64,000 nucleotides of DNA, from contig NC_091879.1 of the NCBI RefSeq assembly GCF_019399895.1, positions 4,605,001-4,669,000 of the forward strand. The letters are read 5' to 3'. The position numbers were made by a program, and so were the translations under genes. The notes below the pieces were generated by a model that did no database searches, had not been told where the DNA came from, and worked only from the letters and a program-made list of their open reading frames with translations. Every line of letters starts with the position of its first letter. The stretch's first letter is position 1. The stretch comes from Cardiocondyla obscurior. Its lineage: Eukaryota; Arthropoda; Insecta; Hymenoptera; Formicidae. Shown here in pieces: positions 33,269-41,871 of this stretch.

Positions 33269-33502
33269 GGAATAAACACGGGTTCTAACCCAGGAGCGTT
33301 GAGAGGCGAGGAATGGGAAAAATCGATGAGGAGCGGGAGAGGTAGCCGGGTGGGAAGAGACGGGGGGTATCTGTCGCCCATTCATATCCCCCGTCTCTTC
33401 CCACCTACGGCTACCTCTCCCCGTGCTCCTCTCATCGCGGATTTTTTTCCCCCGTCCCCTCGCCTCCCTCAACGCTCCTGAGTTAGAACCCGTGTTTATT
33501 CC
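33269..33502. mobile_element. Foldback (palindromic) element, 234 bp
   Basis: The left end GGAATAAACACGGGTTCTAA is the reverse complement of the right end TTAGAACCCGTGTTTATTCC. The arms stay complementary with some mismatches up to a centre near 33380. No target duplication could be read. It has the form of a non-autonomous foldback MITE of unknown superfamily. Confidence 0.75.
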
Positions 33503-33572
33503 CCCCCTCACAACACCCCGCGCTAGCAACAACCGTTAATATATTACAAATACAATAAAAAACTTACGTTTT

Positions 33573-33902
33573 TTAATTTTGTTGCATTCTTTTTATCGGC
33601 AGCAATTTGCTGTCCGCCAAAACGGATTGTTTTATGTGGGTGCACAAGTTTATCTGCTTATCAAGTACATATATGTGCTCGTCACTCACGGGATTTTCAG
33701 GAATTGAACGAAGAGTTCTGTCTAATATTAATATTCCACCACGGCTGCTTTCACGACATAAGCGATTGTCTAAATATAAGCTAAATTGAGCTAAACTGTG
33801 ATTTTGGTGTGTACCACACCACACAACGCCTGTACTGAATGGGGTACGATCCCCCAACTCGCGACGCGCAAGAATATGCAGTAGCGACGAACACTTTTCC
33901 AT
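33573..33902 (-). CDS. 109-aa hypothetical protein, divergent to a three-exon gene
   Basis: An ATG at 33902 opens a 109-codon minus-strand frame that closes at TAA 33573-33575. The product is mixed alpha/beta-looking, with two cysteines and no recognised domain. About 40 bases upstream of the ATG the minus strand reads TATCAGTCGTA, an initiator-like TCAGTCGT also present at the start of the divergent gene at 34587. The shared initiator and the shared repeats in between suggest one two-gene unit. The function is unknown. Confidence 0.35.
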   Translation of the reverse strand: MEKCSSLLHILARRELGDRTPFSTGVVWCGTHQNHSLAQFSLYLDNRLCRESSRGGILILDRTLRSIPENPVSDEHIYVLDKQINLCTHIKQSVLADSKLLPIKRMQQN

Positions 33903-33972
33903 TTGAGAGAAATTAGACGTTACACTTGAAAAAATCAGTATACGACTGATAGGCTACAGCTGTGAGCTCACT

Positions 33973-34450
33973 GCTGACAGTCAGAAAGTAAAACGAAAGC
34001 ATTTTTTTTATCAACAGCAGTCCCGAAGGTGTGACATATACTCATGCGAATCTTTTTACAGCGTTTAGCACGTTTGAAACTTAAGATGCATTTTATCATG
34101 CAATGAGAGATTAAGAAATTATTTCATTTAAAAGATGTATCTCGAAAAATGCGACATATACTTATGCAAATTTTTCTTATAGCTGCACGTTTGAAACTCA
34201 AGATGCATTCTTGCACATAATGTGAAATTATTTTATATTAAAAATATAAATTTACAAATATTTTTTTCTTATAAACAATATATTTAATATAAACATTTTT
34301 GAACTATAATATAAACATTTAAAACATATACTCATGCGAATCTTTCTTTAAAAATAAGAGCATTACAGACTGTCAGAAAGAAAACGAAAGCATTTTTTAT
34401 CATCTACTATCCTAAGGTGTGTGTGACATATACCCGTGCGAATCATTTAA
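33973..34450. repeat. Repeated promoter-proximal segments between the divergent genes
   Basis: The motif GACATATACTCATGCGAATC recurs with variation at about 34033, 34153, 34325 and 34424. A larger block containing CAGAAAG...AACGAAAGCATTTTTT...AAGGTGTGACATATAC appears at about 33973-34055 and again at 34367-34450. These are degenerate repeats with a ~395 base higher-order period. They may be transcription-factor sites of the two genes. Confidence 0.7.
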
Positions 34451-34487
34451 AAAATGCTGTTAAAAAATGCATCAATATGCAAAAATG

Positions 34488-34529
34488 TATATATATAAGA
34501 GAGGCTGTAAGATGAAAATCTATTCAGTC
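34488..34529 (+). promoter_or_regulatory. TATA box plus TCAGTC initiator of the three-exon gene
   Basis: TATATATATAAGA at 34488-34500 is followed about 31-34 bases later by the arthropod initiator TCAGTC at 34524-34529. The ATG of exon 1 is about 58 bases further on. Confidence 0.6.
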
Positions 34530-34586
34530 GTGAAGCATTTGAGTTTTTGTGAGCCAATTTTTATTATAAAAGTTTTTGTTTAAAAA

Positions 34587-35090
34587 ATGGATTCTGTTTA
34601 TAACGATTGTATAGAAAATCACATTGATGTGACATATCCAGCGATTGGGGTAAGAACTATCATGTAAAAATATTTTAATGAAAACTATTTTAATGAAAAA
34701 AAAAATGTATCATAATACTTTTCAGCGCATATACATAGACAGCGAACCGTTTCATGAGGTGCAAATAAAGCATATCATGAAAATAAAAATTCCACACGTA
34801 CAGCCCGTAAGTCATCTTTTTACACAAAAATATATTTAAATAATAAAGAATGTAGAAATAAAATAATTTAATTTTTTAATTTTTAGGATTGGATTGATCC
34901 GGAAGAAATCAGTATAAAAAGGTTTATTAATATAAAAAAAAAATATGCGAGAAAAAATGAACGCCGTCGCGATAGGGAGTATAACAGATATATTTGGATG
35001 GGCCCTCATGAAGATGGTGATGTTTTCGGGCTGCGCAACATGTTTAACATGGAAGAAGACATCGCCTTTGCGCCGGATAGTTGGAATTAG
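34587..35090 (+). CDS. Three-exon small gene, 115-aa product of unknown function
   Basis: Exon 1 is 34587-34649 (21 codons, ATG start). The first intron runs 34650-34725 (GTAAGA...TTTTCAG). Exon 2 is 34726-34806 (27 codons). The second intron runs 34807-34886 (GTAAGT...TTTTTAG). Exon 3 is 34887-35090 and ends in TAG. All three exons are in phase 0 and free of stops, and both introns are short and AT-rich, which is hard to get by chance. The product has a Lys/Arg-rich central stretch and an acidic C-terminus and matches no family I recognise. A TATA box and initiator precede it. Its neighbours are a divergent 109-codon ORF and, to the right, the virus-like gene block. It may be an accessory gene of that element or of another one. 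Confidence 0.6.
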
Positions 35091-35175
35091 GTAAAAATAA
35101 ATATATATATTTTTAATATATTATAATTGTATTTTTTTTAATTTATAATTATATTTCAGCCCCCAAAACCTGATT

Positions 35176-35226
35176 TAAATTAAGATTAAGATTAAGATTA
35201 AGATTAAGATTAAGATTAAGATTAAA
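35176..35226. repeat. (TTAAGA)n hexamer repeat
   Basis: About eight tandem copies of TTAAGA/ATTAAG lie 3' of the three-exon gene, followed by a TATTTTATA-rich tract to about 35295. It is not the insect telomere repeat TTAGG. Confidence 0.9.
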
Positions 35227-35489
35227 AATATATGTTTTAAATATTTTAAATATTTTATATATTTTATATATTTTATATATTTTATATATATTTGTTAAAA
35301 TAAAAAAACATAATTTTACATAAAAAATAATTTTTATTTTAATCTTTATAACTCCTCCTGACGCTACAACCACTAATTGAATATTTTAAGGTGCTACACT
35401 TCGTCACCATCCGCTAACATAAATTTGTTTATTAAAATTTTTACAACTCCTTTTGATGCTCCAGTTAAATATTTTTAAATACATTTTTT

Positions 35490-35700
35490 TTGTAAAGCGC
35501 AATGCGTAAAATGATTATTAATAGGATCTAAAATATTTTGTAAGATTCGACATCTTCATTATCTGCGTCTAAGGTTTCAATGATGCGGTCTTCTCTAACA
35601 TCACCGTCGAGCATATCAGCCATGTACGTTTCTCATATCTTTTGATATAAGATGCCACACTTCATCGCCATCCCCGTTAACATAAATTTTTTTTAATCTT
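35490..35700 (-). pseudogene. Duplicated 3' end of the adjacent 133-aa gene
   Basis: The segment containing GCGCAATGCGTAA, GCGTCTAAGGTTTCAATGATG and CGTCGAGCATAT is a diverged second copy of the 3' end and downstream flank of the gene at 35814-36215 (matching about 35755-35960). The copy lacks the rest of the gene and carries indels. It appears to be a local tandem partial duplication. Confidence 0.65.
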
Positions 35701-35813
35701 TATAATTTCTTTTGGCGCTGCGACCACCAGTTGAATATTTTAAATACATTCTGTAAAGCGCAATGCGTAAGATGATTTCCACATCGCACGGTATTAATAG
35801 TATCTAAAATATT

Positions 35814-36215
35814 TTAAGATTCAATATCTTCATAATTAGCGTCTAAGGTTTCAATGATGTAATCTTCTCTAACATCGTCGTCGAGCATATTAGCCAACCA
35901 CGCACATTTCTCATATTCTTTGACATATATAAGACGTGACACTTCATCACCATCTACACCTGTTACAGCTGTTGTAATTAATTGTTTTGCCATGTTGTAT
36001 GGCACGGTTCCTTTTTCCCACGACAATGTATGATGATATTTTATTGTCCAAGAAATGCATGATTTTTCAGATTGTGCCAAAAAATTCCATGGCACTGGAT
36101 TTTTAAAGATGTAATGAGTTAGAACAGTACCCTTTCTTAGCACTGCAACTTCTTTTACAATAAATCGCCGCCCAATATTAAAACCTTGAAGATCAACAAA
36201 CGTTGGCGCAATCAT
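35814..36215 (-). CDS. 133-aa conserved-looking protein of the Polinton-like block
   Basis: A minus-strand ORF of 133 codons opens at an ATG and begins with a short hydrophobic start followed by FVDLQGF. It contains several conserved-looking Trp and aromatic residues and an acidic C-terminus. It is tail-ward of the capsid gene on the same strand. I recall similar proteins in other arthropod virus-like elements, but no function can be assigned with confidence; an RNase H-fold or exonuclease-like role is only a guess. The ORF itself is uninterrupted, unlike most of its neighbours. Confidence 0.5.
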   Translation of the reverse strand: MIAPTFVDLQGFNIGRRFIVKEVAVLRKGTVLTHYIFKNPVPWNFLAQSEKSCISWTIKYHHTLSWEKGTVPYNMAKQLITTAVTGVDGDEVSRLIYVKEYEKCAWLANMLDDDVREDYIIETLDANYEDIES

Positions 36216-36298
36216 GATGAACGCGTGTTTGAAACAATAATGATGTGTAGATAAAATTGTTTCTTTATATATGATAAAAACTGCTGAAATAGCAATTT

Positions 36299-37490
36299 TT
36301 ATAAGACCTTGCGCACAACGTTAGACAGTGGACTATATTCAACTATGCGATCGTGTAAAATAAGACAATATGCGGTTGTATTTGCAGGAACATTTTCCTT
36401 GCAATCAAATTCTAATCGCACGTCTACAGTGGCGCTTTTGATTGACTCGTTCTGTCGAGAGCAATCGATAACAACAAATGGTCCATATGATAGAAATGCT
36501 GCTACATTGCAAAAAGCCTCATAAGAACTGTTGCCATTTACGAAAACGTATATACATATCATAAAGAATGGCGTATCTTTTTTTGTCAAAATCTAAATTC
36601 AGATCATCATATGGATAATATTCAGAGTTGAGAAAAAGTTTCACATTCGTTAATTTACAATCATCAAAAATGGTTGATTTTTTAGACATAACGTTTTTGC
36701 GATCGGTTTGCAGAGCAAAGATAACGTATCGAAGTTTTTCAAGTTGCGTTGCAGCCTTGACGGCCCAAGAATGTTTTGTAGTACTCTGCAAAGAGGATAT
36801 TCATACAAATCCATGAGCGAAAAGTCATGCTTAAATATCGCTCACTATCCAAAGTTCGCAGCATGGATAATTTATTGACTTCATTTAATATGACATGAGA
36901 CATTCGCCACTGTATTTTACGCAATTCAATTTCTGGCTCTAATTTCGAATTTCCAATAATGGAATTATTATCATTGCGAGCGCGTATTAAAATTAATTCA
37001 TGGCGAGCGTTGACAACCACTCGTTTATAATCTTCACAGAAACCTAACAATATACTGAGGGGTACACAAAAATTAAAGAATCCTTCTGACGTAGTTGATG
37101 TTTCACTCCATCCAGCATTTTGCAGCATCACAGCATTATCAGATGCTAGTAATATATAATTTTTAAGAGTGCTAGTTATTCCAACGTTTCTGTTGCGATC
37201 AATTTCTACACCATTGAGTTCATAACGGATTTCATCAAACATAAATGCTACACAATTATTTCCTAGCGCAGCTGTTAACTTATCGTCAGGTTTTTTTTTT
37301 TTATTTTTCCCTCAATATAGAGAAAACTGTCACATGGCAACGTATACAAATCCTGTTGTTGTATTGGTATCCGTATTTCATCACTATATCCAAACGTTGT
37401 GTTAGCATATGGGTTGTACGTATGAGTTTCAATTTTAACAATACTATTGTCAAAGATCGGCTTATCATCAATAATCAATATATCAGCCAT
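36299..37490 (-). pseudogene. Polinton/adintovirus-like major capsid protein, frameshifted
   Basis: Four minus-strand open segments lie end to end with small overlaps: 37490-37275, 37242-36739, 36791-36519 and 36589-36299. Their combined order and content fit a double-jelly-roll major capsid protein of the Polinton/adintovirus group: an N-terminal segment about binding a declared field of the particle shell, then beta-rich segments. At least three frame breaks separate them, so no intact capsid protein is encoded. In the family this protein forms the icosahedral shell. The assignment rests on neighbours (penton, protease, ATPase) as well as sequence character. It is an old endogenous copy. 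Confidence 0.7.
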
Positions 37491-37643
37491 TTTTAGATGT
37501 TGCACACACAATGAAACCCAATGATTTTAAAAATTCTACGTTTGATGTAGTAAGTTTTTTCTTCAATAATTGAACCCTTTGGTGGAAGCTGTGTATTTAG
37601 TTTGTCTCACGTTCGACGTTTTATTCAAAACGAGCATCTCACA

Positions 37644-38399
37644 CTAAAGTCGTCTCCGCACATGCAGTCTCACGGTAATTTCTTCGCCACGAAAATCAAG
37701 CAATCGTCCGTTCTGATCTACAATGCGAATCGTCAAATCAGTAACGCTTCGTACGACGACTGGAAGGTAAATGATCTGTGTTGGAGTTTCAGATATCTTA
37801 TATCCAGGTGGAACCTTAGGTGAAAATTCATGTATTGTATGTACACGTTTTCCATTACTGTATGCACCCCCCGTTACACTGCATTCAATGCGAATAACAT
37901 TTACATTGATAATTTGTATCGGTGCGTCCGATTCATGCCAACGTAACGGCTCGAGTATGCGATCTGATGAAAATCCTAACAACGATCCAATGTTGCATGG
38001 TTTGGTGAAATTTATTTGATAAATACACTTAATCTCGCTTTTCATCGTATTGTTATTAGCTTTAATCGTTAAAGGATAATCTTTTTCATCATTACCATAT
38101 GAAATCGCGTTCTTTGCAACATCATTGATATGAAGCTCGTCGAGCGTACGTTTTAGATATTCGGCAATATCGCACAGTTCATACGAGCCGTCGGGAATGG
38201 TAATACTTTCTCCATCATTATCATCATCAGCATTATCGAAATAGAATGTATTATTTGATGAGTTTATATTAGGAATTGTAAAATACGTTTCAAAATCAAC
38301 CAGCCCGAGTTCATATTCTCCATCGCTTAAATCTATAGCGGGAAAGTAGCTCACCGCGAGGATACTACTTTGCCCGGATAACGTGAGCGTCAGCGACAT
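37644..38399 (-). CDS. Polinton/adintovirus-like minor capsid (penton) protein
   Basis: An uninterrupted minus-strand ORF of 251 codons runs from the ATG at 38399 to 37644. Its composition is beta-rich with a single-jelly-roll-like pattern. It lies between the major capsid remnant and the maturation protease on the same strand, the usual neighbourhood for the penton or minor capsid gene in Polinton-like elements. In the family it forms the vertices of the particle. It is one of the few structural genes here still open from end to end. The function is inferred from context and general resemblance; a structure prediction would be decisive. Confidence 0.65.
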   Translation of the reverse strand: MSLTLTLSGQSSILAVSYFPAIDLSDGEYELGLVDFETYFTIPNINSSNNTFYFDNADDDNDGESITIPDGSYELCDIAEYLKRTLDELHINDVAKNAISYGNDEKDYPLTIKANNNTMKSEIKCIYQINFTKPCNIGSLLGFSSDRILEPLRWHESDAPIQIINVNVIRIECSVTGGAYSNGKRVHTIHEFSPKVPPGYKISETPTQIIYLPVVVRSVTDLTIRIVDQNGRLLDFRGEEITVRLHVRRRL

Positions 38400-38446
38400 G
38401 TTTGATAATTGAGTTTACAGCATAATGTTTGTTCTTAAATTGTGTA

Positions 38447-38848
38447 TCAATTTGTCTGTAGAAACTGTAGACACAATTGCCCACAGTTGTTTTGATTATA
38501 TCGTTGATATGGTAAGCGATTATATTCAATTTGTGTTGCATCATTCCCCAGATATTGAGCAAGTTCTTGTGGCGGTCGAAGATTACCAAAACTATCAAAA
38601 TACATAGCGTGATTTCCTCTTTTCGCATATGCCACCCAGTGGGTACCTAATCCTTCAACTTTATCTAAATTCACAATACCGCTCTCGTTTTGATGTATTC
38701 CCCTAATCGGTAAAGTGTCACGCATAAAAACGCCTCTAAAATATGGAATGCGCATGTGTTTCGCTAATTGTCGCAACTGTATATCGGTAGTAGCACCTTT
38801 GGGAAGTTTCAACGTCTCATCGGCGTTTTTTTTCCTTCTTATTTCCAT
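38447..38848 (-). pseudogene. Adenain-like maturation cysteine protease, C-terminus frame-shifted
   Basis: A minus-strand frame opens at the ATG at 38848 and runs 133 codons. It shows the adenovirus-protease/Ulp1-type triad in order: a His in a GTHW block, an Asp in YFDSFG and a Cys in a NNCGQ block near the end. The C-terminal continuation appears to lie in another frame (38365-38480), so the copy is probably broken just after the catalytic Cys. In the family the enzyme processes capsid precursors inside the particle. It sits between the minor capsid gene and the pX/PLA2 gene. Confidence 0.78.
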
Positions 38849-39398
38849 TATTTTTTCAACCCACTCACCACGTTTGTATGTGGAGCGAGATAAACACCGC
38901 GACCTTCCATGGCGTAATTGTGACGTTTCATTTCTTCAAGTTGGCGTTGTGAGGCTTTTTTATCATTTACAGCTTTTGCGATTCCTGCGGCTCCAACGCG
39001 AGAACCGATAGCACCCAGTAAGGGCAGGCGTGGTATAACGCCACCACGTTTTGCTATCGGAAGTGTTCGTTTCTTCACCGTTTTCTTCAGCGTATTCTTC
39101 CTCGCTACACATAAGCCCATACCAAGTTTTGTTTTCTTGCTTTCAAGGCTGCCCATACGGTCGTGGCTGCGACCTTTTCACCAAAATCCTGAATTTTCTG
39201 GTACAATACGTTGCAGCACTTGGTTGGCAAGAATATTGTCAGCCACGATAGCTCTGCGAGATTGTTGCTACGTAAGTAGGCTATATCGTGATCGCGATAA
39301 GCCGCATCCAACGGATTAATTCCACGATCTCCTCTGGCAAATCGTTCGTTTAATCGAGTTCCTGGGCCACAAAACTGGTACCCTGGTATGTGCACCAA
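38848..39398 (-). pseudogene. Phospholipase A2-like / pX-like virion protein, frameshifted
   Basis: The upstream part (39398-39105) has the parvovirus-VP1-type phospholipase A2 signature: a CGPGT calcium loop and an HD catalytic pair within DAAYRDHDIAY. No in-frame ATG is seen at the expected start; GTG is present instead. The downstream part (39156-38848) is a basic pX/mu-like segment with a Gly/Ala-rich hydrophobic stretch and a C-terminal GRGVYLAPH motif. The two parts lie in different frames, so one break separates them. In related elements the fused protein is thought to help the particle cross membranes and to package DNA. This copy is broken. Confidence 0.75.
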
Positions 39399-39453
39399 AC
39401 GGAAAGTGCGTTAATCGCTCTGTTTAACAAGCCTCGCCTATTTTCTGTGACAT

Positions 39454-39722
39454 TCAATACAGTTTTTTATTAATGGCGCAGTGACCGTCAACATGCGTTT
39501 CATAACTCAATAAATTATAGTAATGTTTTAAACATCGACGGTATTGTTGAACATCTAAATCAGCCTTTAAGTGTTCATTAGGAAGCTTATTCCACAAATA
39601 GTCAATATGTTGCGAAAATCGTTGTAATAAGAATATTTTTGGAATATGTTGTAGTTGTTCAGCGGTTAAATCAAGCTGCCATAATCGTCCGACAGCAACA
39701 AAAACATAGTGAATACTGAGCG
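39454..39722 (-). pseudogene. Short open frame of the Polinton-like block, no start codon
   Basis: A minus-strand frame is open for about 89 codons without an ATG at its beginning. It encodes a Leu/His/Tyr-rich, helix-prone segment (TAEQLQHIPKIFLLQRFS). Its position between the PLA2-like gene and the ATPase, and the protein-like composition, suggest a decayed conserved ORF of the element. No function is recognised. Confidence 0.4.
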
Positions 39723-39790
39723 TTTAATTTTTATGCACACAACTATAAATATATCAGCATGGATGATATTGATCTCATTTAGAAGGTAGA

Positions 39791-40420
39791 ATGCGGTTCA
39801 TACAGCAAGCGCTACTCAATCAAGGTGGTGACTCCCTGATGACAAGTTATTATCCGAGTGTGTGTTACATAGATGATGGAAACATGTTACCAAGTTCTAT
39901 TCGCGCTATCATTTGTGGTCCATCAAATTGCGGCAAAACTAATGGCTAATAAATCTGTTGGAAAGTCCGCATGGTATACGATTTGAAAACGTTTATGTAT
40001 ACTCGAAATCGTTGCAACAATCAAAATATCAGTATTTGAAAAAGATATTGGCATCAATAGAAGAAATTAATTATTTCACATTTTCAAATAATATTGATGT
40101 TGTTCCACCGAGCGAAGCACTTCCGAATTCTATATTTATTTTTGATGACATAGCATGTGATAAGCAGAATGCGGTAAGAGAATACTTTGCAATGAGGCGA
40201 CACGCGAACGTTGACAGTTTTTATCTTTGTCAAACGTATGCGAAAATACCGAAGCATCTTATACGTGACAATACGAATTTTTTAATTCTATTTAAACAGG
40301 ATGTTACAAATATGAAACATATATATAATGATCATGTTAACACTGATATGTCATTCGAAGATTTTGATAAATTGTGTCGAATATGTTGGCAAATAAAAGT
40401 ATGGATTTGTGGTGATTGAT
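39791..40420 (+). pseudogene. FtsK/HerA (A32-like) DNA-packaging ATPase, one frame break
   Basis: On the plus strand a frame from the ATG at 39791 reaches a Walker A P-loop (GPSNCGKT, about 39929-39952). A frame break follows within a few codons, and the rest is open in another frame to 40420. That second part contains a hydrophobic strand ending in FIFDD (Walker B) near 40136-40150. P-loop, Walker B and a following Gln/Asn-containing strand are the order seen in A32-like packaging ATPases of Polintons and related viruses. The enzyme pumps DNA into capsids. The gene is divergent from the capsid cluster. The copy is inactive. Confidence 0.8.
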
Positions 40421-40528
40421 AAGGACAGTGCTATTTCAAACGGTCGCTATAGAAAGGGATTTAACGACTTCGTAGTATCATAGATCAGTCGTTGTCGATA
40501 CACCGATTGATAATCAGTCAAGCTCGAT

Positions 40529-40837
40529 ATGAATAACAACAGTGAACTTAAAATCGAGAGATAATTGCGAAGAAAATTGCCTCAAACGAGCGATTCGATT
40601 CGCAAAAAAGTATCATGCTATGAAGACGGGAAAAATGGAAGAAGATATCGCGTTGGAGCGACATTTTAAACCCATCGTTGAGCTCTAAACAGATTGTAGA
40701 AAACACCGTTGGGAACAACAAAGTTGAATCAGCCATATCAAAGAACGAATCGTATTTTCCGGAAAAAAGATGTAAGTTAACGCCAAAACAAAAACGATTA
40801 ATTACAGCATCTCCAATATCATTACCTGAAGAAAAAG
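40529..40837 (+). pseudogene. Conserved Polinton-associated ORF, 5' part, interrupted by Gypsy insertion
   Basis: A plus-strand frame starts at an ATG at 40529 and encodes a Lys/Arg/Glu-rich, helix-prone N-terminus. Frame breaks follow, and the sequence is cut at 40837 by a Gypsy LTR with an AAAG duplication. The same unit resumes at 47859. I recall proteins of this kind downstream of the packaging ATPase in arthropod Polinton-like elements; their role is not known. Confidence 0.55.
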
Positions 40838-41858
40838 TGTAACGGTACTCTTGCCGTGCTGTGCGGGGTTGCCGGATTGAGGCCTGCCGGGGCCTGAGTT
40901 CGTCGAGACGACCATAGACCAGTGGTCTCCATGGGGTCTGCCGAGGTCGCTCGGGCCAGCCCGAGGGCAGCGGTCGGGAGCCCGACCGCAGGCGCCGGCG
41001 ACTGGTCGTCGCGCGGCGGATCTGCTGCCGGACGGGAGCGCCCGTCCGGGGATCGCGAAGGCGCGAAGCGCCCTGGAGGGTGGCGTCGCCGGGAAGCGCC
41101 CGACGGCGGCGGTGCCGATGACGATTTGTCGTGCGGCAGGTTTTAGGCTTGACGGGAGCGCCCGTCCAAGAGAACCAAACGGTTACCCGGGGATCTGGAG
41201 AGCGCAGTCGGGAGCGCCCGACCGCGCGGTGTCGTCGGCGGCGTGCCGTACGACGGATTCTACGGCCTGACGGGGAGCGCCCGTCCAGGGGATCCTGTGG
41301 CACCGGGTGCCCTGGAAGCGGCGGCAGTCGGGAGCGCCTCAACCCGCGGCGGTGTCGTCGGCGGCGTGCCGTAGACTGACCACCTGACGGGAGCGCCCGT
41401 CCAGGGGATCTCGGTGGTCCGGCTTAGCCGGGGGCGCCGGCGGTATCCGGTCGCCTCCGGTGGTGGAGCCTCTCGGGAGCGCCTGAGGTCCTGCAGGAAC
41501 TCCCTAGCGTTTAACTCTGCCGGGAGCGCCCAAAGCAGCGGAAGCCACCGGGATAAAGGGGACGACTCGGGAGCGCCTGAGTCGAGAGTGTTAGAGAGGG
41601 CTTCGTGAGCCCAGCCTATCGGATCTGGAGGACTGGTGTTCGTGACGAGGAGTCGGAACGGACAAGGTACTTGGTCTGCCGCGAGCTCAGCTTATATAGT
41701 CGCCGAGATGAGAGTGGGGGAGTTCCCACTCTTACCTCGGCGGCGCGCCATCGTCGCTGGTATCAACCGCTTGGCGGTTCGGTCTTGTTCGGGTCGATGT
41801 TAGCCCTCAGGGGACGTGGTATTCGCCGTCTAGTGGCGGGGCCCAAGCCCCCGCCACA
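40838..41858 (-). repeat. 3' LTR (left) of GC-rich Gypsy element, with hairpin array
   Basis: On the plus strand it starts TGTAACGG and ends CGCCACA. It contains about ten copies of a GGGAGCGCCC-type core with complementary flanks, e.g. 41028-41049, 41151-41166, 41205-41223, 41266-41289, 41383-41404, 41469-41488 and 41563-41584. Confidence 0.9.
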
Positions 41859-41871
41859 TCACCCCCTTTTT

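Noticed and set aside
35176..35226. Hexamer repeat as a telomere remnant
   Set aside because: The unit is TTAAGA, not the insect TTAGG repeat, and only about eight copies are present.
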